This document shows, piece after piece, positions 1 through 6,840 of a stretch of DNA of 12,254 nt. Source of the stretch: an uncultured Acetobacteraceae bacterium (GTDB taxonomy: Bacteria > Pseudomonadota > Alphaproteobacteria > Acetobacterales > Acetobacteraceae). Below the pieces are notes generated by a model that was given only the letters and a program-made list of their open reading frames with translations, was not told the DNA's origin and did not search any database. The stretch covers positions 1-12,254 of the forward strand of contig CAIMEK010000859.1 of assembly GCA_903839965.1 (NCBI GenBank), written 5' to 3'. The position numbers and the translations under genes are program-made. Numbering within the stretch: position 1 is the stretch's first letter; every line of letters begins with the position of its first letter.

Positions 1-570
1 CCGGCGGCGACCAAACGCGTCGTAGACGCGTCCGCCCAGCGCTAACCCCAGCAAAATGACGTATAAGTCACATCCGCAATAAAGATGCGCCGGCTTTGTC
101 CGGATTCACGCCGCCAGCGACACTGCTGCCGGAAGTGTTCGGCTACGAGAGCAGCTGACCTGTCCCCACCCCCTTTCGGTGGCTGCCGGGAAGGGGCTCG
201 GCGGGAGCCGTCGCCAGCAAGCCCGGCGCCTTCGGCGCCCCGCTTCGCGGCTGCGGGGCTTGCCTGCCACTCCGGCGAGAGAGGTCGTTTGAGTGCCGTC
301 GTAGCCAGAGTCCGCCATCCGGATTGCCATCCGACAGACACTGTCCGATAGGACCAGTCCAGACTTTTTCAACGAGGGAAATGCCGGTTCGTCATCCCCC
401 TCGTCGTCATTTGGAAATGGCTTGATCGGGCGCGCACAATGGACCCAAATGATGGGTCTTTCGCGCAGGCTGCGAAGGGGGCTCGCCGAACCGACCCGTT
501 GCCCGCGACTCGGCGCCGCAGGTCGCCTCGAATGGAGCATGCGCCTGAGCGCCGGATCGGTCCTTGAACC
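1..570. other. Left flank without a confident gene
   Basis: No frame in this stretch gives a protein I recognise; the open frames are short, repetitive and arginine/proline-rich, as chance frames in GC-rich DNA are. At the extreme left edge the minus strand (about 60 to 1) reads VILLGLALGGRVYDAFGRRR. This resembles the loop 2-3 motif A of major facilitator transporters (G-x3-D-x2-G-R-R), but the frame has a stop near 110 and no good start, so it could be a transporter remnant or chance. The plus strand of the same bases (1-45) could equally be the last 14 codons of an upstream gene ending in TAA. The rest holds the hairpin repeat at 195-263, a small hairpin at 442-458 (GACCCA/TGGGTC), and the leader of the SDR gene at 583. 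Confidence 0.4.
195..263. repeat. GC-rich nested hairpin element, possible REP-like intergenic repeat
   Basis: An outer stem GCAAGCCC (217-224) pairs with GGGCTTGC (256-263). It encloses two smaller perfect hairpins side by side: GGCGCC-TTC-GGCGCC (225-239) and CCGC-TTC-GCGG (240-250). This is a three-way-junction geometry on either strand. A further hairpin GGCTC/GAGCC (195-209) lies just to the left. Dense short inverted repeats in an intergenic region are typical of REP/BIME-like repeats, but only one copy is present here, so repetition in the genome is not shown. It could also be part of a structured transcript. Confidence 0.4.
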
Positions 571-582
571 AAGGAGGAACGC

Positions 583-1344
583 ATGCCACCGGGAACAGTG
601 CTTTCCCTTCCGGAACAATTCTCTCTTGTCGGTCAGCGTATCGTGGTCACGGGGGCGGCCAGCGGCATCGGGCGCGCCACGGCCAGTGCGCTGGCCCGCC
701 TCGGTGCCGAGTTGGTGCTGGCCGACGTGAACAGCCTCAAGGCGACCTGTGCCGATCTGGCACCGCTGGGCGTCGTCCCCGAGGCCATCGAGGGCGACCT
801 TCTGGCACCCGGCGCCATCGATCGGCTGTTCGCCTCGGGCCCGGTTTGGGCGGTGGTCCATTCCGCCGCGATCGTGCCCAGTCAGATTCCCTGAGACCAG
901 GACCCCGACTGGGAGAGCCGCTTCAGTCGCATCCTCACGGTCAATGTCAGGCTGCCCATCGAACTCGGCCACGTCGCGATCGCCAGGATGGGCGCCACCG
1001 GCGGCGGCAGGCTGGTCCTGCTCGGCTCTCTCGCCGGCTACACCGGCGGCTCAGTCATCACCAACCCGCCCGACTACGCCGCATCCAAGGGCGCCGTGCA
1101 CGCGTTGGTTCGTCTGCTCGCCCGCAAAGGAGCGCCGCTCGGCGTGCTGGTCAACGCCGTTGCGCCGGGCCCGGTCGCGACACCCTTCGCGGCTGGCATC
1201 GATTTTCCGCCCTCGGTGTTTCCGCTCGGGCGCATGGCAACTCCCGAGGAGATCGCCTGGCCCGTGGCTTTCCTGTGCACCAAGGTGGCGAGCAACTTCA
1301 TGGGCGAGATCATCAACTGCAACGGCGGGATCTACCTCGGCTGA
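583..1344 (+). pseudogene. Short-chain dehydrogenase/reductase interrupted by an in-frame TGA
   Basis: This is a classical NAD(P)-dependent SDR reading frame of 253 codons, the usual length, with an excellent ribosome site (AAGGAGG, 571-577) five bases before ATG 583. The cofactor motif TGAASGIG lies at codons 23-30, the acidic ADVN after beta-2, a possible catalytic Ser149 (LLGS), the YxxxK pair Tyr165/Lys169, NAVAPGPVATPF, and the C-terminal GxxxNCNGG segment. Codon 104 (892-894) is TGA; the frame continues undisturbed on both sides, so a single base change separates this from an intact gene. The first part, 103 residues, lacks the catalytic residues, and the next ATG (988) lacks the Rossmann fold, so neither piece should be active. 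A sequencing error is the alternative. The substrate is unknown; the gene is convergent with the ABC operon and carries no copy of the shared promoter module. Confidence 0.8.
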
Positions 1345-1459
1345 CTTTGCCCTCATTGGAGAGAACTGACGATGCGCACGAGCGCCCCCAGGACCGCTCG
1401 CAGCCATGGCGATCTGGCGGCCGAGCGCGACGAGGCACGCATCGCTTGCTGGCGGCCGT

Positions 1460-1621
1460 CATGGCGCGTGGGGGGATCTTGCCCTCGATCAGCACTGCGG
1501 CCGCACCTGCGCACCCCGTGCGCCGGCCGTTGATCGCATTGCCGTAACCATGGTCGCCTTCGGCCAATACCACCAGCCCAGGCACCGCGCCGTGAACCAT
1601 GTTGAACGAGTCGAAGCCGCT
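1460..1621 (-). pseudogene. Remnant of an isocitrate lyase/PEP mutase superfamily enzyme
   Basis: On the minus strand one frame reads PGLVVLAEGDHGYGNAIN, then GRRT, then GAAAVLIEGKIPPRA. This matches the central strand and metal-site region of the ICL/PEPM superfamily (oxaloacetate decarboxylase/methylisocitrate lyase type), where a stretch such as D-x-DHGYGNALN-x-RRT is followed by AGVAAxxIED. About six residues are missing between RRT and the next strand, and IED has become IEG. Nothing recognisable flanks it in the same frame; possible further family-like residues appear in a shifted frame at lower coordinates. Only about 50 codons of a roughly 290-residue protein survive, with no start or end, so this is debris of a lost gene. 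The family call rests on one motif region. Confidence 0.5.
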
Positions 1622-1631
1622 CGGAGAAAGC

Positions 1632-1672
1632 GGTGCGGAGCTGCCGCCGTCGTCGTGCCGCAGCTCCGCACC
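1632..1672 (-). terminator. Terminator hairpin after the ABC transporter operon
   Basis: A perfect 13-bp inverted repeat, GGTGCGGAGCTGC (1632-1644) and its complement (1660-1672), surrounds a 15-base loop. It starts seven bases past the stop codon of the binding-protein gene. The stem can be extended by AAAG/CTTT with a two-base bulge. On the minus strand it is followed only by a weak T-run (GCTTTCTCC), so it may work as an intrinsic terminator or as a 3' end stabiliser. Its position at the end of the operon supports either role. Confidence 0.7.
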
Positions 1673-1678
1673 TTTCGG

Positions 1679-2524
1679 TCAGGGTATCGGGGTGAACTGC
1701 ATATCCTTCAGCGGCACGACCTTTTCCGTGCGCACCATCTTGTAGTCGGTGTTTGGACCAAGCCACTTGTCCCAGATCTGATTGATCTCTCCGGCCTTGT
1801 CCATTGCCATGAGCGCCTCGTTAACCTTGGCGAGCAGCGCCGGTTCTTCTTTCTTCATGCCCACGCAGATCGGCTCCAGGAGCATTGGGTCCTGGATCAT
1901 CTTCAGCGGCACGCCAGCGGTCTTGGACTGGGCAACCAGCAGAGTGATCGTCATCGTGTTGGCGACCATGCCGGCCGCCTTGTTCTGCTCGACGGCCATG
2001 AAGACGGAGCCGGTGTCCTGGAACGTCAGCGGATCCGAGCCATTGAGCTTGACGGCGAGTTCGGACGTCGAACCCTTCGAGGCTGCCAACCGCTTGCCCT
2101 TGAAATCGGCTTTGGTGGTGCCTGGATCGCTTGCCTTGACGGCGAGCATTTCCTTGGCGACGTAGTAGGGGTCGCTGAACTGGATCTGCTCGGCACGGCT
2201 CAACGTATAGGCCAGGTTGGCGATCGTGATATCGACGTGGCCGAGCTTGACCTCGGGAACGCGGGCTTCGACCGACAATGGCGTGAGCGTCGGCTTCACG
2301 CCGAGTTGCTTGGCGATTGCTCTGCAGAGATCGACATCGAAGCCCACGATTTCGCGCGTCTTCGGATCGGGGGCTGCGAACGGCGGCACATCGGCATAGG
2401 TGCCGCAGCGCAGCTCCTTGCGCTGCATGATGTCCTGCAGCTGATCGGCCTTGACGGGCATGGACCAGGCGGCAAGTGCCGCGGCCCACAGAGCCAGGCT
2501 GAGAGTCGGGGTTCTAAGGCCCAT
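1679..2524 (-). CDS. ABC transporter periplasmic amino acid-binding protein
   Basis: This is a 281-residue family 3 extracellular solute-binding protein of the polar amino acid uptake (HAAT/PAAT) type. The start at 2524 is chosen over an upstream ATG (2554) because a GGAGA ribosome site (2531-2535) lies six bases before it and the product then begins with a clean Sec signal peptide (residues 1-26, cleavage after PVKA). Family landmarks are LRCGTYADVPPFA, GFDVDLCRAIAKQLG, DITIANLAYTLSRAEQIQFSDPYY, and GKRLAASKGSTSE. Arg110 in TLSRAEQ corresponds to the arginine that holds the ligand alpha-carboxylate. At the position where amino acid binders usually have Asp for the alpha-amino group (GxVDAxxxD) this protein has MVAN, with Asn189. 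The ligand may therefore be a carboxylate without a normal charged amine. It is the last gene of the operon, separated by 36 bases from the ATPase, with the terminator directly after it. Confidence 0.92.
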   Translation of the reverse strand: MGLRTPTLSLALWAAALAAWSMPVKADQLQDIMQRKELRCGTYADVPPFAAPDPKTREIVGFDVDLCRAIAKQLGVKPTLTPLSVEARVPEVKLGHVDITIANLAYTLSRAEQIQFSDPYYVAKEMLAVKASDPGTTKADFKGKRLAASKGSTSELAVKLNGSDPLTFQDTGSVFMAVEQNKAAGMVANTMTITLLVAQSKTAGVPLKMIQDPMLLEPICVGMKKEEPALLAKVNEALMAMDKAGEINQIWDKWLGPNTDYKMVRTEKVVPLKDMQFTPIP

Positions 2525-2560
2525 GGCGGGTCTCCTCTCTTGGGTGAACGGCACGGTTCG

Positions 2561-3295
2561 TCATCGGGTTCGCAGCTCCGCAAGAAAGCGCTGCGCGCGC
2601 GGATGCTGCGGGGCTCCAAAGAAATCCGCAGGCGTGCTGGTTTCCAGGATCCGGCCGGCGTCCATGAACCACACACGGTCGGCGACTTCGCGCGCGAAGC
2701 TCATTTCGTGGGTCACGCACATCATGGTCATGCCGTCATTGACCAACCCACGCATGACGGCGAGAACTTCACCGACCATCTCCGGATCGAGCGCGCTGGT
2801 CGGCTCATCGAACAGCATCACCGGCGGCTCCATCGCCAGCGCGCGGGCGATTGCAACCCGCTGCTGCTGCCCACCGGAAAGCTGCGCCGGGAAGGAATGC
2901 GCCCGGTCGGCAAGCCCTACCCGGTCCAGCAGTTTCATAGCCCGTTCACGAGCCTCCGCACGGCTGATGCCGTTGACGCGCCAAGGCGACAGCACGATGT
3001 TGTCGATCGCTGAAAGATGCGGGAACAGATTGAAACTCTGGAAAACGAAGCCGATGCGGCTACGCAATCGATTCAGTTGCGTGCCCGTCATCTTGGCATG
3101 GATATTCTGGCCATCGAACAGCACTTCGCCGGATCGGATCTCCTCAAGCCGGTTAACGGTGCGTATCAATGTCGACTTGCCCGAGCCCGACGGGCCGCAG
3201 ACGACAACGACCTCGCCCTTGTTGACCTGGGCATTGATATCGGCGAGGGCACAAAAATGGCCATACCATTTATTCACGTCGCGGAACCGGATCAT
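2561..3295 (-). CDS. Amino acid ABC transporter ATP-binding protein
   Basis: This is a 244-residue ATPase of the GlnQ/GltL class that energises amino acid import at the cytoplasmic face of the membrane. The motifs are in order: Walker A GPSGSGKST (34-42), Q-loop Gln86 in FVFQSFNLFPH, signature LSGGQQQR (139-146), Walker B VMLFDE (159-164) with D-loop SALD, and the H-loop histidine in VTHE (His196). Nothing is missing. The start at 3295 is set by a strong GGAGGTT site (complement at 3301-3307) five bases upstream; the open frame extends further but adds only an arginine/tryptophan-rich stretch unlike the family. It follows the second permease by 34 bases and precedes the binding protein, the usual grouping for these importers. 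Confidence 0.95.
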   Translation of the reverse strand: MIRFRDVNKWYGHFCALADINAQVNKGEVVVVCGPSGSGKSTLIRTVNRLEEIRSGEVLFDGQNIHAKMTGTQLNRLRSRIGFVFQSFNLFPHLSAIDNIVLSPWRVNGISRAEARERAMKLLDRVGLADRAHSFPAQLSGGQQQRVAIARALAMEPPVMLFDEPTSALDPEMVGEVLAVMRGLVNDGMTMMCVTHEMSFAREVADRVWFMDAGRILETSTPADFFGAPQHPRAQRFLAELRTR

Positions 3296-3329
3296 GCGCG
3301 AACCTCCGCGGTAATCGTCCAAGGCGTGG

Positions 3330-4064
3330 TCATTGCGCGGCCGCCAGTGCCGGCGCCACCACCACTGGACCGGCGCGTCGCTTGGCAATCCTGCGTTCCA
3401 GGATTGTCGCTGCGTGCGTCAGGCTGAAGCAGACGACGTAGTAGATGATTGCAAGGATCAGGAACACTTCGAACGGTTTGGTCAGTAGCCGGTTGTTGAT
3501 CTGGTTGGCGGCGAATGTCAGTTCCGGCACATTGATCACGTAGCCCAGCGTCGTGTCCTTGATGGTGGAAACCCACTGGCTGAGCATGCTCGGCAACATG
3601 TTGTAGAGCGCCTGCGGCAGGATCACGTACCACATGGCGCGCGGATAGCTGTGGCCGAGGGCACGGGCGGCGTCCATCTGGCCGGCCGGCAGCGCCTCGA
3701 TCCCCGCGCGAACCACTTCGCTCAGGAAGGCACCTTCATAAAGCACGAGGGTGCACAGCATGGTCTCAAAACCGGGCACGCTGGCGCCGAGCAGCAGCGG
3801 GAACAGGAAATACACCCAGAAAATGATCATCAGCATCGGCACGCCGCGGACGACATAGACCAGGACCGTAGCCGGAACCCGCAACACCCACTGCCGCGAC
3901 AGCCGCGCCAGCGCCACCAGCACGCTCAGCGGAAACGCCAGCACAATGCCGAGCACGGACAGGATGAGCGTTGCCGCGATGCCGCCCAACGGTCCGTTCG
4001 GATACTGGCCGATCAGCAGCAGCAGCCAGTTGTCACGGACGATGTCGATGGCGTTCGCGATCAT
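3330..4064 (-). CDS. Amino acid ABC transporter permease, GltK-like
   Basis: This 244-residue inner-membrane permease of the His/Glu/Gln family has several hydrophobic segments (first clear ones about residues 28-52, 65-92 and 102-115, last about 198-217). The family signature RGVPMLMIIFW is at 73-83. The cytoplasmic EAA loop, which docks on the ATPase, is at about 116-152 (EVVRAGIEALPAGQMDAARALG then LPQA). It is complete, with an alanine-rich tail. It starts three bases after the stop of the first permease, so the two are probably translated together and form a heterodimeric channel. The substrate cannot be read from the permease. Confidence 0.93.
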   Translation of the reverse strand: MIANAIDIVRDNWLLLLIGQYPNGPLGGIAATLILSVLGIVLAFPLSVLVALARLSRQWVLRVPATVLVYVVRGVPMLMIIFWVYFLFPLLLGASVPGFETMLCTLVLYEGAFLSEVVRAGIEALPAGQMDAARALGHSYPRAMWYVILPQALYNMLPSMLSQWVSTIKDTTLGYVINVPELTFAANQINNRLLTKPFEVFLILAIIYYVVCFSLTHAATILERRIAKRRAGPVVVAPALAAAQ

Positions 4065-4067
4065 CGC

Positions 4068-4769
4068 TCAGCGCGCCCCGGACGCTTTCATGCGCTGGTC
4101 CAGCAGCGCGCCGCCGGCCATGATCAGCAATGAACACACGAGATAGGCGACCGTGGCGATCATATAGGTCTCGAAGGTCCGGAAACTTTCGTTTTCAACC
4201 TGCCGGACGGCCTGGGTGAGTTCGACGACGCCAATGGCCATCGCCAGGCTGCTGTTCTTGAACAGCGACACCGTGTGGTTCACCAGCGCGGGCATGGCGT
4301 TGCTCAGCGCCTGCGGCATCAGCACGAAACGCATGGCGCCGAGGTAGCTGTGTCCGAGTGCCCGCGCCGCCTCGGCTTGGCCGGCGGTGATCGAACGCAG
4401 CCCCGACCGCAGGTCTTCGCTGAAATAGGCTGCCTGGCAGAGGCCCAGTGCGATGATGGCGAAGATCGATTCGCCGTTGTGGTCGCCCAGCCAGGCCTGC
4501 AACTCGCCCGGCAACAGGCTGGCGATGCCGAAATACCACAGCATCAGTTGCACCAGCGTGGGGACGTTGCGGTGGTAGGAAATGTAGCCGGCAACCGCGC
4601 CGTCGGCGATCCGGCTCGGCAGCAGCCGAATGACGAGCAGCACGACCCCGAGCGTCATCGCCAGCAACCACGACCCCAGCGCGATGACGAAGGTCATCCA
4701 GATGCCGTGCAACAGCATGCCGGCGAATTCGGGGTTCAGCAGGACCGCGGTGAGGTCAAACCCCTTCAT
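4068..4769 (-). CDS. Amino acid ABC transporter permease, GltJ-like
   Basis: This 233-residue partner permease has a hydrophobic core beginning near residue 19, the family segment RNVPTLVQLMLWYFG (67-81), and an EAA loop at about 118-154 (EDLRSGLRSITAGQAEAARALG, then MPQA). Helices follow at about 158-185 and 200-222. The start at 4769 gives the expected MKGFDLTAVL opening, but no strong ribosome site precedes it. It lies only 15 bases after the SDR stop, so translation may depend on coupling to the SDR gene. Together with the downstream permease, ATPase and binding protein it makes a complete importer. Confidence 0.93.
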   Translation of the reverse strand: MKGFDLTAVLLNPEFAGMLLHGIWMTFVIALGSWLLAMTLGVVLLVIRLLPSRIADGAVAGYISYHRNVPTLVQLMLWYFGIASLLPGELQAWLGDHNGESIFAIIALGLCQAAYFSEDLRSGLRSITAGQAEAARALGHSYLGAMRFVLMPQALSNAMPALVNHTVSLFKNSSLAMAIGVVELTQAVRQVENESFRTFETYMIATVAYLVCSLLIMAGGALLDQRMKASGAR

Positions 4770-4784
4770 ATGGCGTCCCGGAGG

Positions 4785-5549
4785 TCAGTGCGGGTCCGGG
4801 GTGGAAGCGTCTGCCGGCCGCGCGGTGGACAGTCCGCCCGGCACCTGCAGGGTCGGCGTGATCTCCATGTGGCCAATGTTGACGGCACGCGGTGCCGCGA
4901 TGGCGAAGGCAATCGCGTCGGCGATATCGGCGGCCTCCGGGAGTTCGAAGCCCCGGATGTATTTCTCGTAGGTCGCGGGCGAATCGCCGTGGACATGCGC
5001 GAAGATGTCGGTGGCCACCCGCCCCGGGCAGATTTCGGTCACCCGTACCCGCCGGCCGAAAGCATCGATGCGAAGTTGGCGCGACAGCATGCTGATGGCC
5101 GCCTTGGTGGCGTGGTAGGTCGAGTTGCCGCCGAAGTTGTAGGCAGCGGCGATGGAACTGACATTGATCACGTGGCCGCAATCGCGTGCGACCATGCCCG
5201 GCACAACCATGCGGCACAGGTGCAGCACGGCACGCAGGTTGACATCCACCAGCAGGTCGATGTCATCCGCGTCGGCATTCAGGAACGGCTTCGGCCGGTC
5301 GACACCGGCATTGTTGACCAGGATGTCGAACGCGACCGCCTTGGTCAGCGTGGTCATGGCGGCGAGGTCGGTGACATCCATCGGGTGGGCGAAACAGCCG
5401 GTCCGCGCGGCCAGCGCGTTCAGCGCGTCGGCACTGCGCGCCACCGCGTGCACCGCGAGCCCTTCGCCCCGCAGGCGCTCGACGACGGCAGCGCCGATGC
5501 CGGAAGATGCACCCGTGACCAGCGCGTTCCTGTAATCGGAAAACGGCAT
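4785..5549 (-). CDS. SDR family oxidoreductase, YdfG-like
   Basis: This 254-residue classical short-chain dehydrogenase has TGASSGIG (12-19), NNAG (79-82), Asn104, catalytic Ser132, Tyr145 and Lys149 (YHATK), and ICPGRVATDIF. Its C-terminal half (YEKYIRGFELPEAADIADAI, then NIGHMEITPTLQ) resembles the YdfG/serine dehydrogenase group, which oxidises 3-hydroxy acids and serine-like compounds with NADP; Arg38 in place of an acidic residue after beta-2 agrees with NADP. The assignment to that group is from memory of family sequences and is moderate. The start at 5549 is chosen from two nearby ATGs because AAAAGG (complement at 5556-5561) is six bases upstream of it; the ATG at 5555 abuts that site. 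It is the first gene of the transporter operon and sits behind its own copy of the shared promoter, which ties it to the imported compound. Confidence 0.9.
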   Translation of the reverse strand: MPFSDYRNALVTGASSGIGAAVVERLRGEGLAVHAVARSADALNALAARTGCFAHPMDVTDLAAMTTLTKAVAFDILVNNAGVDRPKPFLNADADDIDLLVDVNLRAVLHLCRMVVPGMVARDCGHVINVSSIAAAYNFGGNSTYHATKAAISMLSRQLRIDAFGRRVRVTEICPGRVATDIFAHVHGDSPATYEKYIRGFELPEAADIADAIAFAIAAPRAVNIGHMEITPTLQVPGGLSTARPADASTPDPH

Positions 5550-5577
5550 CGGCATCCTTTTGAACCTGCGAACCTGA

Positions 5578-5642
5578 AGGCTATCCAGCGCCGGTCCGGG
5601 GCGCCAAGACGTATTGGCTGTGGCGGGATAAGGCACTCTTAT
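5578..5642 (-). promoter_or_regulatory. Nac-type operator and promoter of the SDR/ABC operon (copy A)
   Basis: On the minus strand the box ATAAGAGTGCCTTAT (5642-5628) is an inverted repeat ATAAG-N5-CTTAT, and it fits both T-N11-A and ATA-N9-TAT. It is followed by 20 bases, a -35-like TTGGCG (5607-5602), 18 bases, and a -10-like TAGCCT (5583-5578). If transcription starts about seven bases beyond the -10, near 5571, the box centre lies near -64, the classic activation site for LysR-type regulators. That gives a leader of about 20 bases to the SDR start. Poor -10 and -35 matches fit an activator-dependent promoter. The same module occurs at 10349-10413 and 11423-11487. Confidence 0.8.
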
Positions 5643-5648
5643 GCGTCT

Positions 5649-6416
5649 TCAGTTCTGCTGGCGGGATACCGGAACAATGCGGCCACCGGCCTGCTCGATC
5701 TCGCGGCGCAGGATGCGGGCGAGATTGACGGCGCCGGCGGTATCACCATGCACCAGGATGCTCCGTGGGCGCATTGCCAGCTCCTTGCCGCTGTAGGTCG
5801 TCACCACACCTTCGGTGAGCATGCGCCGGACCCGCGCCAGCACCGCCGCCGCTTCGTGGATGACCGATCCGGGCAGCCGCCGGGGAACCAGCAGGCCCTC
5901 GTCGTCGTACGCCCGGTCGGCCAGGAATGTGGTCACCACGCGCAGCCCGCACTTGGCCGCCGCCGTCTCGATGGCGTGGCTGCTCGAAGAGATGATGGTG
6001 AGTTTCGGATTGAAGGCTGCGACCGCCGCAACCAGGGGCCCGGCCATCGCGGCATCGGCCGCGACCATGTTGCCAAGCGCGCCATGGAAGCTCATGTGCG
6101 TCATGCGGTGTCCGGCCGCGCGGGCAATGCCATCCAACGCGCCGAGCTGGTAGATTACCATCGCGGCGAGTTCGGCGATGTCGATGTGCATGACGCGCCG
6201 GCCGAAACCCTGGCGGTCGGGGAAGCCCACATGGGCGCCGATATCGATCCCACGCGCCAGTGCGAGCCGAACCGCCCGGTCCATGATCGCGGGGTCGCCG
6301 GCATGGTAGCCGCAGGCGATATTGGCCGAGGACAACACTTCCAGCAGGGCTTCGTCGTCGCCCATTCGCCAGTCGCCATACCCTTCCGCGAGATCGGCGT
6401 TGAGGTCGATGTCCAT
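5649..6416 (-). CDS. pxpA: LamB/YcsF family protein, 5-oxoprolinase subunit A-like
   Basis: This 255-residue cytoplasmic protein belongs to the LamB/YcsF family, whose member PxpA works with PxpB and PxpC in ATP-dependent opening of 5-oxoproline to glutamate. Landmarks are DLNADLAEGYGDW (4-16), SSANIACGYHAGDP (29-42), GAHVGFPDRQGFGRR (60-74), ADRAYDDEGLLVPRRLPG (167-183), and LVHGDTAGAV (221-230). Length matches the family. Two well-conserved places differ: the usual HPxFPD reads HVGFPD, and the usual KPHGxLYN reads SFHGALGN (109-116), losing the lysine and tyrosine. The substrate may therefore not be 5-oxoproline itself. The start follows a modest AGGG site six bases upstream. It is the last gene of the operon, eight bases after the preceding stop. 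Confidence 0.88.
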   Translation of the reverse strand: MDIDLNADLAEGYGDWRMGDDEALLEVLSSANIACGYHAGDPAIMDRAVRLALARGIDIGAHVGFPDRQGFGRRVMHIDIAELAAMVIYQLGALDGIARAAGHRMTHMSFHGALGNMVAADAAMAGPLVAAVAAFNPKLTIISSSSHAIETAAAKCGLRVVTTFLADRAYDDEGLLVPRRLPGSVIHEAAAVLARVRRMLTEGVVTTYSGKELAMRPRSILVHGDTAGAVNLARILRREIEQAGGRIVPVSRQQN

Positions 6417-6424
6417 GATCTGCC

Positions 6425-6838
6425 CTATCGTTGGAGGGGAAGCAGTTCGAAAAGGCGGGTTCCGAAGCCCACCATCGCGTCGTGCGCGATCAGCACGCCG
6501 CCGACGATCCCCGGCCGCGGAGCGGGCACCGGCAGCAGCAGCGCGCCGATCCGCAGCAGGCCGAGAGTCTGGCCGGCCCGCACCCGCTCGCCGATGCGCA
6601 CCAGCGGTGCCTCGTGCAGCGGGTGGCGGTGCAGGAACACGCCCACCGACGTCGCCGTAACCGTGTCCGCCCCGCCCGCGGGCTTGCCGGGGCCTGCGCC
6701 GTTCCCGTCCGGGTCGACAACGACGGTGCCGTGGTTCTGGCGCAGCGTCAGGGAAACGCCCGGCCCGCGCAATTCCAGCAGGGCAATGTCGGTGCCCGCG
6801 AGCCATGCCGAGATCTGCCCGACGTGCCTGTGCGGCAT
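6425..6838 (-). CDS. Biotinyl/lipoyl-domain protein lacking the biotin lysine
   Basis: This 137-residue protein has a C-terminal biotin-carrier-like beta barrel (about 75-135: VRIGERVRAGQTLGLLRIG, APRPGIVGGVL, VGFGTRLFEL). It aligns without gaps to the active carrier encoded at 9846-10295, but the Met-Lys acceptor pair is replaced by Gly98-Ala99. It should therefore not carry biotin. The N-terminal part (6-36) resembles the short helical and strand region found before the linker in AccB proteins, followed by a Gly/Pro-rich linker (43-57). Such lysine-less carriers are often annotated as biotin carboxyl carrier proteins and accompany pxpBC genes; a structural or scaffold role in the complex is an inference. 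A GGAG site (complement 6846-6849) precedes the ATG; the gene starts two bases after the pxpC stop. Confidence 0.8.
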   Translation of the reverse strand: MPHRHVGQISAWLAGTDIALLELRGPGVSLTLRQNHGTVVVDPDGNGAGPGKPAGGADTVTATSVGVFLHRHPLHEAPLVRIGERVRAGQTLGLLRIGALLLPVPAPRPGIVGGVLIAHDAMVGFGTRLFELLPLQR

Positions 6839-6840
6839 GC

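Noticed and set aside
15..31. Palindrome ACGCGTC-GTA-GACGCGT
   Set aside because: It is a clean 7-bp inverted repeat, but at the window edge within possible coding sequence and with no associated feature; it could be chance in GC-rich DNA.
63..87. ATAAG at 63-67 and ATAAAG near 80 as a possible fourth Nac-type box
   Set aside because: There is no CTTAT or TAT at the required distance and no TTGGC element 20 bp beyond; it does not match the module.
442..458. Hairpin GACCCA-AATGA-TGGGTC as a terminator
   Set aside because: The stem has only six pairs and a very short T-run, and no gene ends immediately before it on either strand.
892..894. TGA read as selenocysteine in the SDR
   Set aside because: The family has no selenoprotein members known to me, the position is not catalytic, and no clear SECIS-like hairpin directly follows the codon.
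1406..3013. A 535-codon plus-strand frame opposite the binding protein and ATPase
   Set aside because: It covers two well-supported minus-strand genes and a terminator hairpin and has no family features of its own.
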